A stretch of 64,000 nucleotides of DNA from Hyphomonas chukchiensis (GTDB taxonomy: Bacteria > Pseudomonadota > Alphaproteobacteria > Caulobacterales > Hyphomonadaceae): assembly GCF_000682695.1 (NCBI RefSeq), contig NZ_AWFG01000063.1, positions 1-64,000 of the forward strand. The letters run 5' to 3'. The number at the start of each line of letters is the position of its first letter. Position 1 is the stretch's first letter. Under the pieces are notes generated by a model. That model did no database searches, was not told the origin of the DNA, and was given only the letters and a program-made list of their open reading frames with translations. Below are positions 27,415 through 36,238 of the stretch, in pieces. The translations under genes were made by a program, and so were the position numbers.

Positions 27415-28784
27415 ATGTTTCCACCCAGATCATAGGTTTTCTCGCTCTCGACGACGTCGCTGCGCCAACCAAGCTCATCCTGCATGCGCGCGCTCAGCGC
27501 ATCTGACGCGTCCGGTTCGCCGTGAACAACAAAGGCGCGTGTCGGGCGCGTTTCAAACCCATCAAGCCAGGTCATCAGTTCATCCGCGTCAGCATGGGCT
27601 GACAGGGCGGGCAGATTGGCGATCTCCGCGCCGATATGAACATCGTGGCCGAACATTTTGACCGTGTTCGCACCTTTGAGAATCCTGTCGCCGCGCGTGC
27701 CGGCGGCCTGATATCCGGCAAACAGGATCGTGTTCTTCCGGTCTCCGCCGAAGGCCTGAATATGGTGCAGCACGCGTCCTCCCGTCACCATCCCGCTTGC
27801 CGCGATCACGACTTTTGGCATCTGGTCCTGGGTGATCGCCTTGGACGCTTCGACATCTCGGGCATATGTCGCGATCGAACAGGTTTCTTTGCAAACCTGC
27901 GGTGCAAATCTGTGGTCTTCGAGATGCGCGCAGAGCAGTTCTGTCGCGTTGATCGCCATCGGACTGTCCAGATAGATTGCAACATTCTGGAACTGACCCG
28001 CCTTTTTGAGCATCCAGATGTGGTAGAGGATAAGCTGGGTGCGCCCGACGGCGAAAGCCGGAATAATAATCGTGCCACCGCGTCTGACTGTACGATCGAT
28101 CACTTCGCCCAATTGTTCCATGGGATCGACCTTTGGGTGGGTGCGATCACCATAGGTTGACTCCACGACGACATAGTCAGCTTTTCGCACGGGCTCGGGA
28201 TCGAACATGAATGGATCGCCGTAGCGTCCGAGGTCCCCGGAAAAGACGATGGTTTTGCCGCCCCAGCGCACCTCGACTGTTGATGCACCGAGAATATGGC
28301 CGGCCCGCCGCAAATGGATATCGGCACCGATGGCGAGATGAATGTCCTGATGAAACTCTATCGGCGTGAGCAGCTCTATGGCCGCCTCGGCGTCGGCGAT
28401 CGTATATAGCGGTTTGGCTGGCGTGTGCCGGGTGTAGCGGTAACGGTTGGCGCGCTCGGCGTCGCGCTCTGAAATATAGGCGCTATCACGTAGCAGGATT
28501 CCGCAAAGGTCCTTGGTCGCGCTCGAACAGAAGACCGGTCCACGATAACCTTCCCGGACCAGTTTCGGCAGGTATCCGCTATGATCAATATGAGCGTGGG
28601 TGAGTACGATCGCGTCAATCGATGCCGGATCGACTGGAAATGGCGCCCAGTTGCGTTCGCGCAAAGCCTTGTAACCCTGAAAAAGGCCGCAATCGATCAG
28701 AAGGCGCTGGCCGTTGCATTCGAGGAGATGGCGTGAACCGGTAACGGTTCCTGCGCCGCCAAGGCTGGTCAGGGTAAGGGTCAT
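27411..28784 (-). CDS. MBL-fold beta-CASP ribonuclease
   Basis: 457 residues. The metallo-beta-lactamase core has the zinc motif HAHIDHSGY near residue 65. Further conserved histidines are at GHILGAS and in the C-terminal HADADEL, typical of the RNA-specificity (Ysh1/CPSF-like) branch. These enzymes cut RNA endo- or exonucleolytically. It is embedded in a sugar/nucleotide operon with four-base overlaps on both sides, so its product may feed the pathway. Confidence 0.88.
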   Translation of the reverse strand: MTLTLTSLGGAGTVTGSRHLLECNGQRLLIDCGLFQGYKALRERNWAPFPVDPASIDAIVLTHAHIDHSGYLPKLVREGYRGPVFCSSATKDLCGILLRDSAYISERDAERANRYRYTRHTPAKPLYTIADAEAAIELLTPIEFHQDIHLAIGADIHLRRAGHILGASTVEVRWGGKTIVFSGDLGRYGDPFMFDPEPVRKADYVVVESTYGDRTHPKVDPMEQLGEVIDRTVRRGGTIIIPAFAVGRTQLILYHIWMLKKAGQFQNVAIYLDSPMAINATELLCAHLEDHRFAPQVCKETCSIATYARDVEASKAITQDQMPKVVIAASGMVTGGRVLHHIQAFGGDRKNTILFAGYQAAGTRGDRILKGANTVKMFGHDVHIGAEIANLPALSAHADADELMTWLDGFETRPTRAFVVHGEPDASDALSARMQDELGWRSDVVESEKTYDLGGNM

Positions 28785-31195
28785 AGTGCGGTCTCCTCGC
28801 GGTGAATGGGTTTTGCATGTGTCAGCACAGACGGGTTGCCGGAGCCTTCAATGGCCCGGCGCTCATCTGCAGACAGAAGGTCTGAGGGTAATTCTTTCAG
28901 AACGGTGATGGCAGCATCAACGGCGTGAGCCCAGGTGCAGTGATTGGCGAATAGCATGCCATGCACATCCAGAGTCCCGCCGCGCGAGATATAGCCCAGC
29001 GCGCGCATTTGATCCGGACCGCCGTCGATTCGCCGGAGGATGCCGGTCATCGGCTCCGGCCTGGTATGGGTCAGTAGCACGCGCGGCAGTCCGACCGGAA
29101 ACAGGGTGTGAAGCGTTTCGTCCGTTGCCGTGAAAGCGCGTTCCAGCGGGTCGCGCCCGGCGCGAAACTTGCCAGGCTCCAGGATAAGGGTGACGCAGCA
29201 TGGCAGGCCGCGATCGGTCAGGCGCCGATGTGCGGCGAGGGCTTCCTGCGCCTGATAGGCGCCGATCGCGACCAGCTGGACACGCGCCGCTGTGACATCT
29301 CCGGCAATGTGAATTGCCCCGATATCCAGGGCAGCTGCAGCTTCTTCCTGAGACAGGATATCCGGGACATCTCGTTTCGGTGTCACGAGACAGGCGATTT
29401 CGCCATGTCCGCGATAGACGACGCGCAGGGCCTGCGCAGCGCTGCTTGCGTCGACCGGAAAGATCACACGGGCAGTCTCCGACATTTCACCAAGCAAGGC
29501 TTCGGGCAGGGTCGGATCCTGATGGGATTGCTCATTCTTGGCATTCTCCCAGGTATGCGAGGTTGCAATCAGCGGGACGCTGATCCAGCCCGGAGACTGA
29601 CCAAGCTCTTTCTGGTGGCGGGCAAAGATGATCTCCTGGCGCAGCGCGCCCAGCATCTTCATCGCAAAGGCTTCATAGCTGACGGCAAGATTGAGCCCGC
29701 CCTTGTTTCCCAAGACCGCTGCAATTACCGCCTCTTCATTCAGGGCCGTAATGACACTGCCATTGACAGCCTCCGGCGTGCCAGGCTCTGGCGCGTTGAC
29801 CCTGTGCTTCAGCATTTCAAGCGTTAGCGGCATATGATTTGATCGCAGCTCATCCGGGTTTGCAACGCGGACCCGCAAGCGTGGATTGGCGCGGACAATA
29901 TCAGTGAAACAGCGGTCGATTGCGTCCATGGCGCAATTCGGGGCTGGGCTGCGCTCTGAAACCGCTGCAGGCGCGGGCAGGTCCGGGCTGGCTACATTGC
30001 GAACAGCAAGCGCGTTGTGGCTTTCAAGGGGACGGTTTTGCGCTGTGTGGACACTCAGGGTCCGGACAGCATCATCCAGGACTTCCGGCAGGGTGAAGAG
30101 TGTCCGCGCGCCTGCGTTGAAAGTCTCTCGTGCCGAAGCGTTCTCGTGTGGATGACCGTCGAGCGGAAGATTGTGCGCCCTGTTGCTGCCAGCCCCGGGA
30201 AAACCAAATCCTTTGATGCAAGGCGCGATCAGATAGGGCAGTCGCGCAGGGTAGGGGCCGTCGGTTTCGACCAGTTTTGCGAGCCGCGCCTCAGCCTCCA
30301 AAATGCCCCAGGCGTAAGACAGTGGATCATGGCCATCCACGATGATTGGGTCGAACCCGCTCAGCTCAAGATGTTTGACCAGCCAATCAAGCCCGCCCTC
30401 CTGGCTGATCTCCGTGCGCTGTTCGATCCGGCGACCGTTCAGCACCATGACGGGTATGGCGAAGCCGCTGTCGCTGGCCCGCCACCAGCGCGGCGCCCAG
30501 TCGGACCCGCGCTGCTCTTCAAACGCCCCGTCGCTCAGAAAGGCGACAAGGCGCTCGCCCGGCAAAGGCATGTGGACATACTGGAGACTGGCAAAGCCAA
30601 GATACCCGCCCTCTGACAGCCCGCCGGCCGTATTCGGGTTGACGTGACTACCCAGCGGAACACCAGGGCGGCCATCAGGGGTGATCGCATAACTGTAAAA
30701 GTCGCGGGCGAGCGCGTTCAGCCCGGCTTCGCTACGATCATAGCGACCACGCTGCGTCGCTGACACGTCACCTGTCAGCGCGTTGATGGCTTCGATGGCG
30801 GCAACGCAGTGACCCTGCCCAAGGGTCCAGGCGCGCGTATGGCCACTCAGTGCATTGGCGGCGAGATAGCCTGCAAACGCAACCGCCATGTTGAGCGATC
30901 CGCCCATATGCCCTTCAGGCGTTTGCTTGAAATCCTTGGCCTCCAGCGCCGCGCCAGTGAGGTCAAAACGGCGCGCATATGACATGTGTGCGATGAGCCA
31001 CATTGCCGCATTCGCGAGCCTGTCTGTTGCGGAGAATATGTCCGGCACGTCAGCGGGAGCCAGCGCCAGGTCTCCGCGCTCGGCAGCCTGCAAATACTCT
31101 GAAGCCGTTGCTGCGTCTCTCTGGTATGGACAATCACGCCATATCCGCTGGGCCAGTGTGCTGTCATGATCGCAGATATCCCCTTGCCAGTTCAC
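28781..31195 (-). CDS. Phosphoketolase-family enzyme (thiamine-diphosphate dependent)
   Basis: 804 residues. Features of the XFP family: GHMGGSLN, a divergent signature LSEGGYLGFASLQ, and a late motif ATSHTWENAKNEQSHQDP. Phosphoketolases split xylulose-5-phosphate (or fructose-6-phosphate) with phosphate to acetyl phosphate plus glyceraldehyde-3-phosphate. The divergence of the first signature warns that the reaction may differ. First gene of the minus-strand operon; 164 bases separate it from the divergent ATP-grasp gene. Confidence 0.85.
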   Translation of the reverse strand: MNWQGDICDHDSTLAQRIWRDCPYQRDAATASEYLQAAERGDLALAPADVPDIFSATDRLANAAMWLIAHMSYARRFDLTGAALEAKDFKQTPEGHMGGSLNMAVAFAGYLAANALSGHTRAWTLGQGHCVAAIEAINALTGDVSATQRGRYDRSEAGLNALARDFYSYAITPDGRPGVPLGSHVNPNTAGGLSEGGYLGFASLQYVHMPLPGERLVAFLSDGAFEEQRGSDWAPRWWRASDSGFAIPVMVLNGRRIEQRTEISQEGGLDWLVKHLELSGFDPIIVDGHDPLSYAWGILEAEARLAKLVETDGPYPARLPYLIAPCIKGFGFPGAGSNRAHNLPLDGHPHENASARETFNAGARTLFTLPEVLDDAVRTLSVHTAQNRPLESHNALAVRNVASPDLPAPAAVSERSPAPNCAMDAIDRCFTDIVRANPRLRVRVANPDELRSNHMPLTLEMLKHRVNAPEPGTPEAVNGSVITALNEEAVIAAVLGNKGGLNLAVSYEAFAMKMLGALRQEIIFARHQKELGQSPGWISVPLIATSHTWENAKNEQSHQDPTLPEALLGEMSETARVIFPVDASSAAQALRVVYRGHGEIACLVTPKRDVPDILSQEEAAAALDIGAIHIAGDVTAARVQLVAIGAYQAQEALAAHRRLTDRGLPCCVTLILEPGKFRAGRDPLERAFTATDETLHTLFPVGLPRVLLTHTRPEPMTGILRRIDGGPDQMRALGYISRGGTLDVHGMLFANHCTWAHAVDAAITVLKELPSDLLSADERRAIEGSGNPSVLTHAKPIHREETAL

Positions 31196-31359
31196 GCGTC
31201 AGAAATGAGGTGAACGGTTTTGATACGGCGCGTGGCGGTCAAACCCTCAGGATCAGACTGGCGCAAAATGAGCCGTCTTCCCCGCGCCTGGACCGGCGCC
31301 TATAAGCAGGAAACGGGTTGCATCTGCAGACGCAGATCATCGCCCAGAAAGGATTCGCC

Positions 31360-32640
31360 ATGAGGTGCGATGAGACCTGCGAACTTGACGGCGCCACCGA
31401 CCTGATCGCCCTCAACCAGTCCTGCTTTTGTATGACGCTTGGCAGGGCGGAACTTGATGCAGCTATTTTGGAGCATGCCGGCAATCATGAACTCGGCGCG
31501 CTGCTGGCCGCGCGGCCAAACCTGTTCGCCGCTACCGCTGTGTTCGTCTCGCCTGCAGACCTGGCCGCAATGCAGGCCCAGGTGGCGGCAATTGAAGCGG
31601 TTGCCGCACTTGCGCCGTTTCAGGACGCGGCGCTGGCTCGGTCAAGCGACAGGATTACCGGCGTTCAGACGGGCACGCGCGGTCTGTTCATGGGGTATGA
31701 TTTTCACATTTCTGAAGACGGGCCGAAGCTCATCGAGGTCAACACGAATGCGGGTGGGGCTTTCCTGGTCAACGCGCTCCAGCGTGCCGTCGCAGAACTT
31801 GCGGTAGCTTGCGGGGATGCGCGCCTCACAAGTTCAGACGCGATCGATACACTCCTGGTGGAGAGCTTCATCGCAGAATGGCAGGCGGCGGGACGAGAAG
31901 GCGGTCCGAACACAGTGGCAATTGTCGATGAGGATGCCTCTGAGCAATACCTCTATCCGGACATGTTGCTCGCCCGGGATTTATTGACGCGCAATGGTAT
32001 CGAAACCCTGATCCTTGGCCCCGAGGCGCTGACTTTCGAGAATGGCGTTCTGACCTCCGGCGGCAAGACGATCGACATGGTCTATAACAGGCTCACGGAT
32101 TTTGATCTGTCTGAGCCAGGTAACGCTCACTTGCGCGCCGCACTCCTGGAGGACGCGGCGATTGTCAGTCCGGCGCCCCGCCATCACGCGCTCTATGCCG
32201 ACAAGCAGAACCTGATCTGGCTTAGCGATGCAGATCTGCTTGAGTCCTGGAGCGCCGATGCGGCTCATCGCGCGGCGCTCTCGAAGATTCCTGGTACACG
32301 GCGCGTCACAGAAGATGTCGCCGACGAACTCTGGACCGATCGACGCGGATATTTCTTCAAACCCGCTGCTGGCTTCGGCAGCCGGGCGACTTATCGCGGT
32401 GATAAGCTGACGAAACGGGTCTGGGCGGATATTCTGGCTGGAAACTATATTGCCCAGGCCCTGATCGCGCCGACAATGCGAGCCGTCACTGTGGCTGGCC
32501 AGCGCATAACGCTCAAATATGATGTTCGGCTATATACCTATGCCGGGGAAACTCTGCTGCTGGCCGCACGCGTTTACCAGGGACAGACGACAAATTTCCG
32601 GACGAGTGGCGGCGGATTTGCGCCAGTCTATCAGTTCTGA
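31360..32640 (+). CDS. ATP-grasp-like protein of unknown function
   Basis: 426 residues from the ATG at 31360 (AGAAAGGA upstream; a TTG 42 bases earlier is less likely). The segment GYDFHISEDGPKLIEVNTNA and the C-terminal KYDVRLYTYAGETLLLAARV resemble the permuted, glutathionylspermidine-synthetase-like ATP-grasp group. These ligases join a carboxylate to an amine using ATP. No substrate can be deduced. It shares a divergent promoter region with the phosphoketolase operon, which suggests common control. Confidence 0.7.
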   Translation: MRCDETCELDGATDLIALNQSCFCMTLGRAELDAAILEHAGNHELGALLAARPNLFAATAVFVSPADLAAMQAQVAAIEAVAALAPFQDAALARSSDRITGVQTGTRGLFMGYDFHISEDGPKLIEVNTNAGGAFLVNALQRAVAELAVACGDARLTSSDAIDTLLVESFIAEWQAAGREGGPNTVAIVDEDASEQYLYPDMLLARDLLTRNGIETLILGPEALTFENGVLTSGGKTIDMVYNRLTDFDLSEPGNAHLRAALLEDAAIVSPAPRHHALYADKQNLIWLSDADLLESWSADAAHRAALSKIPGTRRVTEDVADELWTDRRGYFFKPAAGFGSRATYRGDKLTKRVWADILAGNYIAQALIAPTMRAVTVAGQRITLKYDVRLYTYAGETLLLAARVYQGQTTNFRTSGGGFAPVYQF

Positions 32641-32711
32641 TCATTCGCGCGTCGGATCGCTTCTTTCTTGAACTGAGCGCTGTAACGCCGGTACGGCTTG
32701 CGTTTCGTCAT
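32631..32711 (-). pseudogene. Possible IS transposase (OrfA) N-terminal stub
   Basis: A 26-codon minus-strand frame reads MTKRKPYRRYSAQFKKEAIR before stopping inside the end of the ATP-grasp gene. The pattern (basic start, YSAxFKxEAIR) is that of IS3-type OrfA proteins, whose helix-turn-helix follows. The rest of the element is gone. With only 26 residues this could be chance. Confidence 0.35.
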
Positions 32712-33220
32712 CTGACACCTCCAAGGGAGACGAAACTCCCGTTGCTAAGTGTCCACCAATTATGGGCAAGATCACGCGCGTCCTTGCCAATCGGCGTGGT
32801 CAGCGCCTGTTCGAACAATTCCTTTGCCCTGTGTTCATTCCCGGCACCTGACAGGAGAAGTGTCTGGGCCAGCGTGGCGGAAAAGCATTCCCGATCCAGC
32901 CGCACGGCCGTCAGCGCTTTGCGCTGGGCCTCTTTCGTGTTGCCTTCCACGGCATCGAGCACGGCCAGTGAGCCGAACGATTCCGCAAATTTGTGGTCAA
33001 TATCATGCGCCCGCTCAAACCGGGCCCGGCTGGCGTCTAAGTCGCCGGACACGAAATAGGCCCAGCCGGCAGCAATCCAGCTGCCGATATGATCGTCAAA
33101 CAGGCTCGCCCCCTGATCGAGATCGGCAATGTCAGGAGGGGGATATGCCAGAGCAGGCGCCTGATAGGATTCATCGCATGCCGGGAGCATGAAGTTGCAG
33201 AGCAATCTGACCGCAACCAT
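32708..33220 (-). CDS. TPR-containing lipoprotein-like hypothetical protein
   Basis: 170 residues. A short hydrophobic start ends in LPAC, which could be a lipobox. Two to three tetratricopeptide-like repeats follow (AAGWAYFVSGDLDASRARFE; GSLAVLDAVEGNTKEAQRKA; EHRKAELFEQAL-type helix near the end). It is probably a periplasmic scaffold. Its end touches the transposase stub, so the C-terminus may be truncated. No partner can be named. Confidence 0.6.
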   Translation of the reverse strand: MVAVRLLCNFMLPACDESYQAPALAYPPPDIADLDQGASLFDDHIGSWIAAGWAYFVSGDLDASRARFERAHDIDHKFAESFGSLAVLDAVEGNTKEAQRKALTAVRLDRECFSATLAQTLLLSGAGNEHRAKELFEQALTTPIGKDARDLAHNWWTLSNGSFVSLGGVR

Positions 33221-33268
33221 CAGCGCAGAAAATCGGGCGAATCACGAGAAAGTAAGATTCCGCCAATC

Positions 33269-33295
33269 TTGACAATGCACCATGTGCGGTACATA
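33269..33295 (+). promoter_or_regulatory. Promoter and likely operator of the toxin-antitoxin pair
   Basis: TTGACA (33269-33274) and TACATA (33290-33295) with a 15-base spacer containing the small inverted repeat GCAC-CAT-GTGC. Toxin-antitoxin operons of this type repress themselves through such palindromes. The spacer is shorter than ideal. Confidence 0.45.
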
Positions 33296-33318
33296 TCCCA
33301 CGAAGAGGACAGGTCCGG

Positions 33319-33672
33319 TTGCCTGAGACAGACAAGAAAATTGAGGTCGTGTTCTACCAATCCGCAGCAGGCAGTGAGCCTGTGCGGGACTGGTTGAAGG
33401 AAGATGTCAGTGAGGATGAGCGCAAGATCATCGGAGCCGATATCAAGACTGTTGAATATAGTTGGCCCATCGGGATGCCGGTGTCCCGACCGATGGGGAG
33501 CGGCCTACATGAAGTGCGGTCCAATCTCCCCGGAAACCGCATGGCAAGGGTGCTGTTCTGTGTGGAGAACGGGCAAATGGTGTTGCTGCACGGGTTTATC
33601 AAAAAGACCCGGGCGACACAGAAAGCAGACTTGGATCTGGCTAAGACTCGCAAAAAGGAGATTGAATCATGA
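33319..33672 (+). CDS. RelE/HigB-type toxin of a type II toxin-antitoxin system
   Basis: 117 residues, TTG start. The fold pattern fits the HigB/Gp49 group: KIEVVFYQSAAGSEPVRDWL, LHEVRSNLPGNRMARVLFCV and MVLLHGFIKKTRATQK (the conserved GFxKKxxxTP-like end). Such toxins cut mRNA on the ribosome. It is followed with a four-base overlap by an XRE antitoxin; the toxin-first order is typical of higBA. Confidence 0.88.
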   Translation: MPETDKKIEVVFYQSAAGSEPVRDWLKEDVSEDERKIIGADIKTVEYSWPIGMPVSRPMGSGLHEVRSNLPGNRMARVLFCVENGQMVLLHGFIKKTRATQKADLDLAKTRKKEIES

Positions 33673-33965
33673 GTGCACAAAAGGGCAAGGCCGGTATCGG
33701 CTCCAGCTTCGATGACTTCCTGAAAGAGGAGGGCATTTATGAGGAAGCGCAGGAGGTCGCACTTCTCCGTGTATTCGCCTGGAAAATCCGCGAGGCCATG
33801 AAAGCCAAGGCGATCAGCAAGGTCGAAATGGCCAAGCGCATGAACACCAGTCGCAGCCAGCTTGACCGGATCCTTGACCCTCAGAATGACCATGTTGAAT
33901 TGGCGACGCTGATGCGCGCGGCTGATGCTGTTGGTCACAAGCTGAGCCTCGATCTGGTCGCCTGA
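33669..33965 (+). CDS. HigA-type XRE antitoxin
   Basis: 98 residues. The helix-turn-helix (KAISKVEMAKRMNTSRSQLD) lies in the middle, flanked by an N-terminal segment that would contact the toxin. It neutralises the upstream toxin and represses the operon. ATGA overlap with the toxin stop. Confidence 0.88.
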   Translation: MSAQKGKAGIGSSFDDFLKEEGIYEEAQEVALLRVFAWKIREAMKAKAISKVEMAKRMNTSRSQLDRILDPQNDHVELATLMRAADAVGHKLSLDLVA

Positions 33966-33969
33966 AGGG

Positions 33970-34244
33970 GGCATTGTCAGGGCAAACGCCTTGAGACGCG
34001 GGGCAGGGGCGCTTAGCCTCAATTCATGTCGAAAAACTCGTTCCGGTACTTCAAGACGTCGCCCGCAATCATGCAGCTCGCCGTGCTGATGCAGGCCTTG
34101 TCAAGGGAACCAATTCGGATCGTCTCTCCTGGCCCCGTCGCCCTAATTTCAGGCGAACAATGCTTCGGCAGCTACAGCGCGGAAACGAGCAGCAGGAAAC
34201 AATCGGCTACGACACATTAGCAATGTCGTTTCTTTTGACAATGC
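33970..34244 (+). mobile_element. IS6-family remnant with internal deletion
   Basis: The ends are inverted repeats: left GGCATTGTCAGGGCAAAC at 33970, right (read inward) GGCATTGTCAAAAGAAAC ending at 34244. An ATG at 34026 opens MSKNSFRYFKTSPAIMQLAV, which is the N-terminus of IS6-type transposases. The frame then leaves the family and joins directly to right-end sequence. At 275 bases it is a deletion derivative that could be mobilised only in trans. No 8-base target duplication is visible at the borders. Confidence 0.7.
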
Positions 34245-34359
34245 CATCGCGTCTGCAAGAAAATAGTCTGCCCCATTGAAGTGGTCCGGTTTTTCGGAAG
34301 CAGGTCGCAATTTCGACGCACCCACACTTCGTGATACGAACGCATTGAGGAGTCTCAAG

Positions 34360-34605
34360 ATGATCTTTGTACGCCAACTTGTCCTTGCAATACTGGTTTC
34401 ATTCGGGCTGTCGCTCTTCTTCTGGCTGGGGCTTGGCGTGTTCAGCCTGCCCGGTTTTCTTGTGGTAAGCAGCGTGTGCGCTCTGGTCGGCGCGGCGGGT
34501 GGTTACGTCGCACACGGTAATTACTGGGTTACGGCAGGCGCAACCGCCATCATTAGGGTAATTGCATATTTGACGGCCACAGGTGGCTTCACAGGAGCAA
34601 ACTGA
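34360..34605 (+). CDS. Small membrane protein
   Basis: 81 residues from the ATG at 34360, with GAGGAG 7 bases upstream. Three hydrophobic stretches are visible (LVLAILVSFGLSLFFWLGLG; FLVVSSVCALVGAAGGYV; VTAGATAIIRVIAYLTA). No family recognised. It sits between an IS6 remnant and dsbA, converging with the latter. Confidence 0.6.
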   Translation: MIFVRQLVLAILVSFGLSLFFWLGLGVFSLPGFLVVSSVCALVGAAGGYVAHGNYWVTAGATAIIRVIAYLTATGGFTGAN

Positions 34606-34624
34606 GGGAACTCAACTATTGTCG

Positions 34625-35287
34625 CTACTGAGCAGACGACTCACGGACCGATTTGACGGCCGCTTGCAGCGTTGCCCGATCAACTGCTCCTGGGATAAGA
34701 TACGGGCCGATCAAAATGCCAGGTGTGCCGTTCAAGCCGAGCAAAGCCGCTTGCAGGCTATTCTTCGCAAGTAGCGCGTTTATCTCTGGTTCATGTGCTT
34801 CCACATCTGACTGAAGTCTAAACCAGTCCACGCCTGCTTTGACAGCTACATTTTGGATTTTGTCCGGCGTTAGTTTACCGGGAATCGACATAAGCGCTCT
34901 GTTCATTTCCTCATGCTTGCCCTGGAAGGTTGAAGCAATGGCAAGACGCGCCGCTTCCCTAGACCCTTCACCGAACAAGGGCCAGTCCCGGTAAACAACG
35001 CGCACGGCAGAATCACTGTCAATCAAACTCTGTATTTCCGGATGAATCTTTCGGCAGTATGGACATTGATAGTCGGAAAAGACAACAACAGTGACGTTGT
35101 AGGTATCCGCGTTGGCCATGGGGGCGAGTGTGTCATTCTCGATATCGGCACGAAGTTTGGCAAAATCCTCCTCTGACAGATTTCCGGCGATGCTTTGCGA
35201 CGATTGCGCAAGCGCTGGGCCTGGCGCGCTGAACATGATCAGTGCAATGCCGAGCAGTGAAGCTCTGAGGGTCTGTCTGATCGTCAT
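34625..35287 (-). CDS. DsbA-family periplasmic thiol oxidoreductase
   Basis: 220 residues. The signal peptide ends PGPALAQ. The thioredoxin-fold active site is CPYC (Cys75, Cys78), and the cis-Pro loop is GTPGILIG. It resembles the DsbA/Com1-like subgroup that oxidises or reduces disulfides of exported proteins. No DsbB partner is near. It is flanked on both sides by IS6-family remnants in inverted orientation, so it may have travelled with them. Confidence 0.9.
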   Translation of the reverse strand: MTIRQTLRASLLGIALIMFSAPGPALAQSSQSIAGNLSEEDFAKLRADIENDTLAPMANADTYNVTVVVFSDYQCPYCRKIHPEIQSLIDSDSAVRVVYRDWPLFGEGSREAARLAIASTFQGKHEEMNRALMSIPGKLTPDKIQNVAVKAGVDWFRLQSDVEAHEPEINALLAKNSLQAALLGLNGTPGILIGPYLIPGAVDRATLQAAVKSVRESSAQ

Positions 35288-35522
35288 GGGGCCTCTATCC
35301 TCTTTACCAAACGCGGGCAGCAGTATTCATGGAAAGGCAACGCGGTAACGGCAGCCTTTCAATGAATATTAAGGCGGCGTCGCAAATTGTGGAATGACTT
35401 TCGCTCGAATACCGATCACGATTGTTTCAAAATATGTGACTGAACAATTGGTGCGCCTACTGTCTGCCAGGAATTTATGGAGTCGAGATAAACGTCGGCA
35501 TCTTCAACTCCGTTCTTCAGCT

Positions 35523-35669
35523 GGCATTGTCAGCGGAAACTGAATTGGCATAAGGGGGAGCCAGTTGTTTCCTGCCGCTCGCTTTCACACTGTAGTTGCA
35601 TTGTGCTAGTTCGCCTGAAATCAGGGTGCAGAAGCCGTAAAAGGCAGTTTGATTTCGTTCCTTTGACCA
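35523..35669 (-). mobile_element. Right end of a second IS6-family copy
   Basis: Read on the minus strand, this stretch aligns over ~147 bases with 34097-34244 of the first remnant (both contain ATTTCAGGCGAAC and GCAGGAAACAA) and ends in the same terminal repeat (GGCATTGTCAGCGGAAAC on the plus strand at 35523). No transposase N-terminus remains. Its inner edge coincides with the point where the SDR gene loses family similarity, so insertion or deletion here probably broke that gene. Confidence 0.65.
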
Positions 35670-36019
35670 TACCGCGATGACGTCGTGCCAATTCTCCGGT
35701 GCCATGTCGGTTATCGGTCCTACGTCGCCGATAATGCCGGTATTGTTGAATTCGACATCGAGTCCGCCGAATGCGCACTCCGCCAGGTCGACAAGGCGCT
35801 TTGCATACTCTGCTTCCTTCACGTTCCCGACAAGTGCGGTGGCCTCGCCGCCGGTCTCGTGAATTTCATCAGCAATCCTGCCCAAAAGCTCCCGCGGTGA
35901 GCACCAAGCACCATCTTCGCGCCTTCTCTGGCAAATAGGAGTGCGGCAGCTTTGCCAATGCCGCTGATGGCACCCGCGATGATTGCGACCTTGTCCTTCA
36001 ATTGCATTCGATATCTCAT
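35670..36019 (-). pseudogene. Broken short-chain dehydrogenase/reductase gene
   Basis: It starts MRYRMQLKDKVAIIAGAISG with a Rossmann GxxxGIG (AGAISGIGKAA) and runs to VLGAH. A one-base slip near 35895 then moves it to another frame, where GRIADEIHETGGEATALVGN and GGLDVEFNNTGIIGDVGPIT continue the family pattern. The catalytic Ser/Tyr-xxx-Lys part is missing because the sequence runs into IS6 right-end DNA at about 35669. It cannot make an active enzyme. Confidence 0.75.
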
Positions 36020-36238
36020 GACGATGCGTTCCGGTGGCCATGTAGCGATCAGCCCATTCGGTCATCCACTCGATTCCCACGCCTCATGATCTGGCGTCCA
36101 ATTTTCCCTGTAGGAAGCTGGCCGGCTCGACGTGCGCGGCTGCGATGCGCGCACTGCGACGCGACCGACCAGCGCATCGAACCGTGATTAGCCAATGTCC
36201 ACACATGATGCCACCCGAGAGAAAAAATCGCGGGTGTT

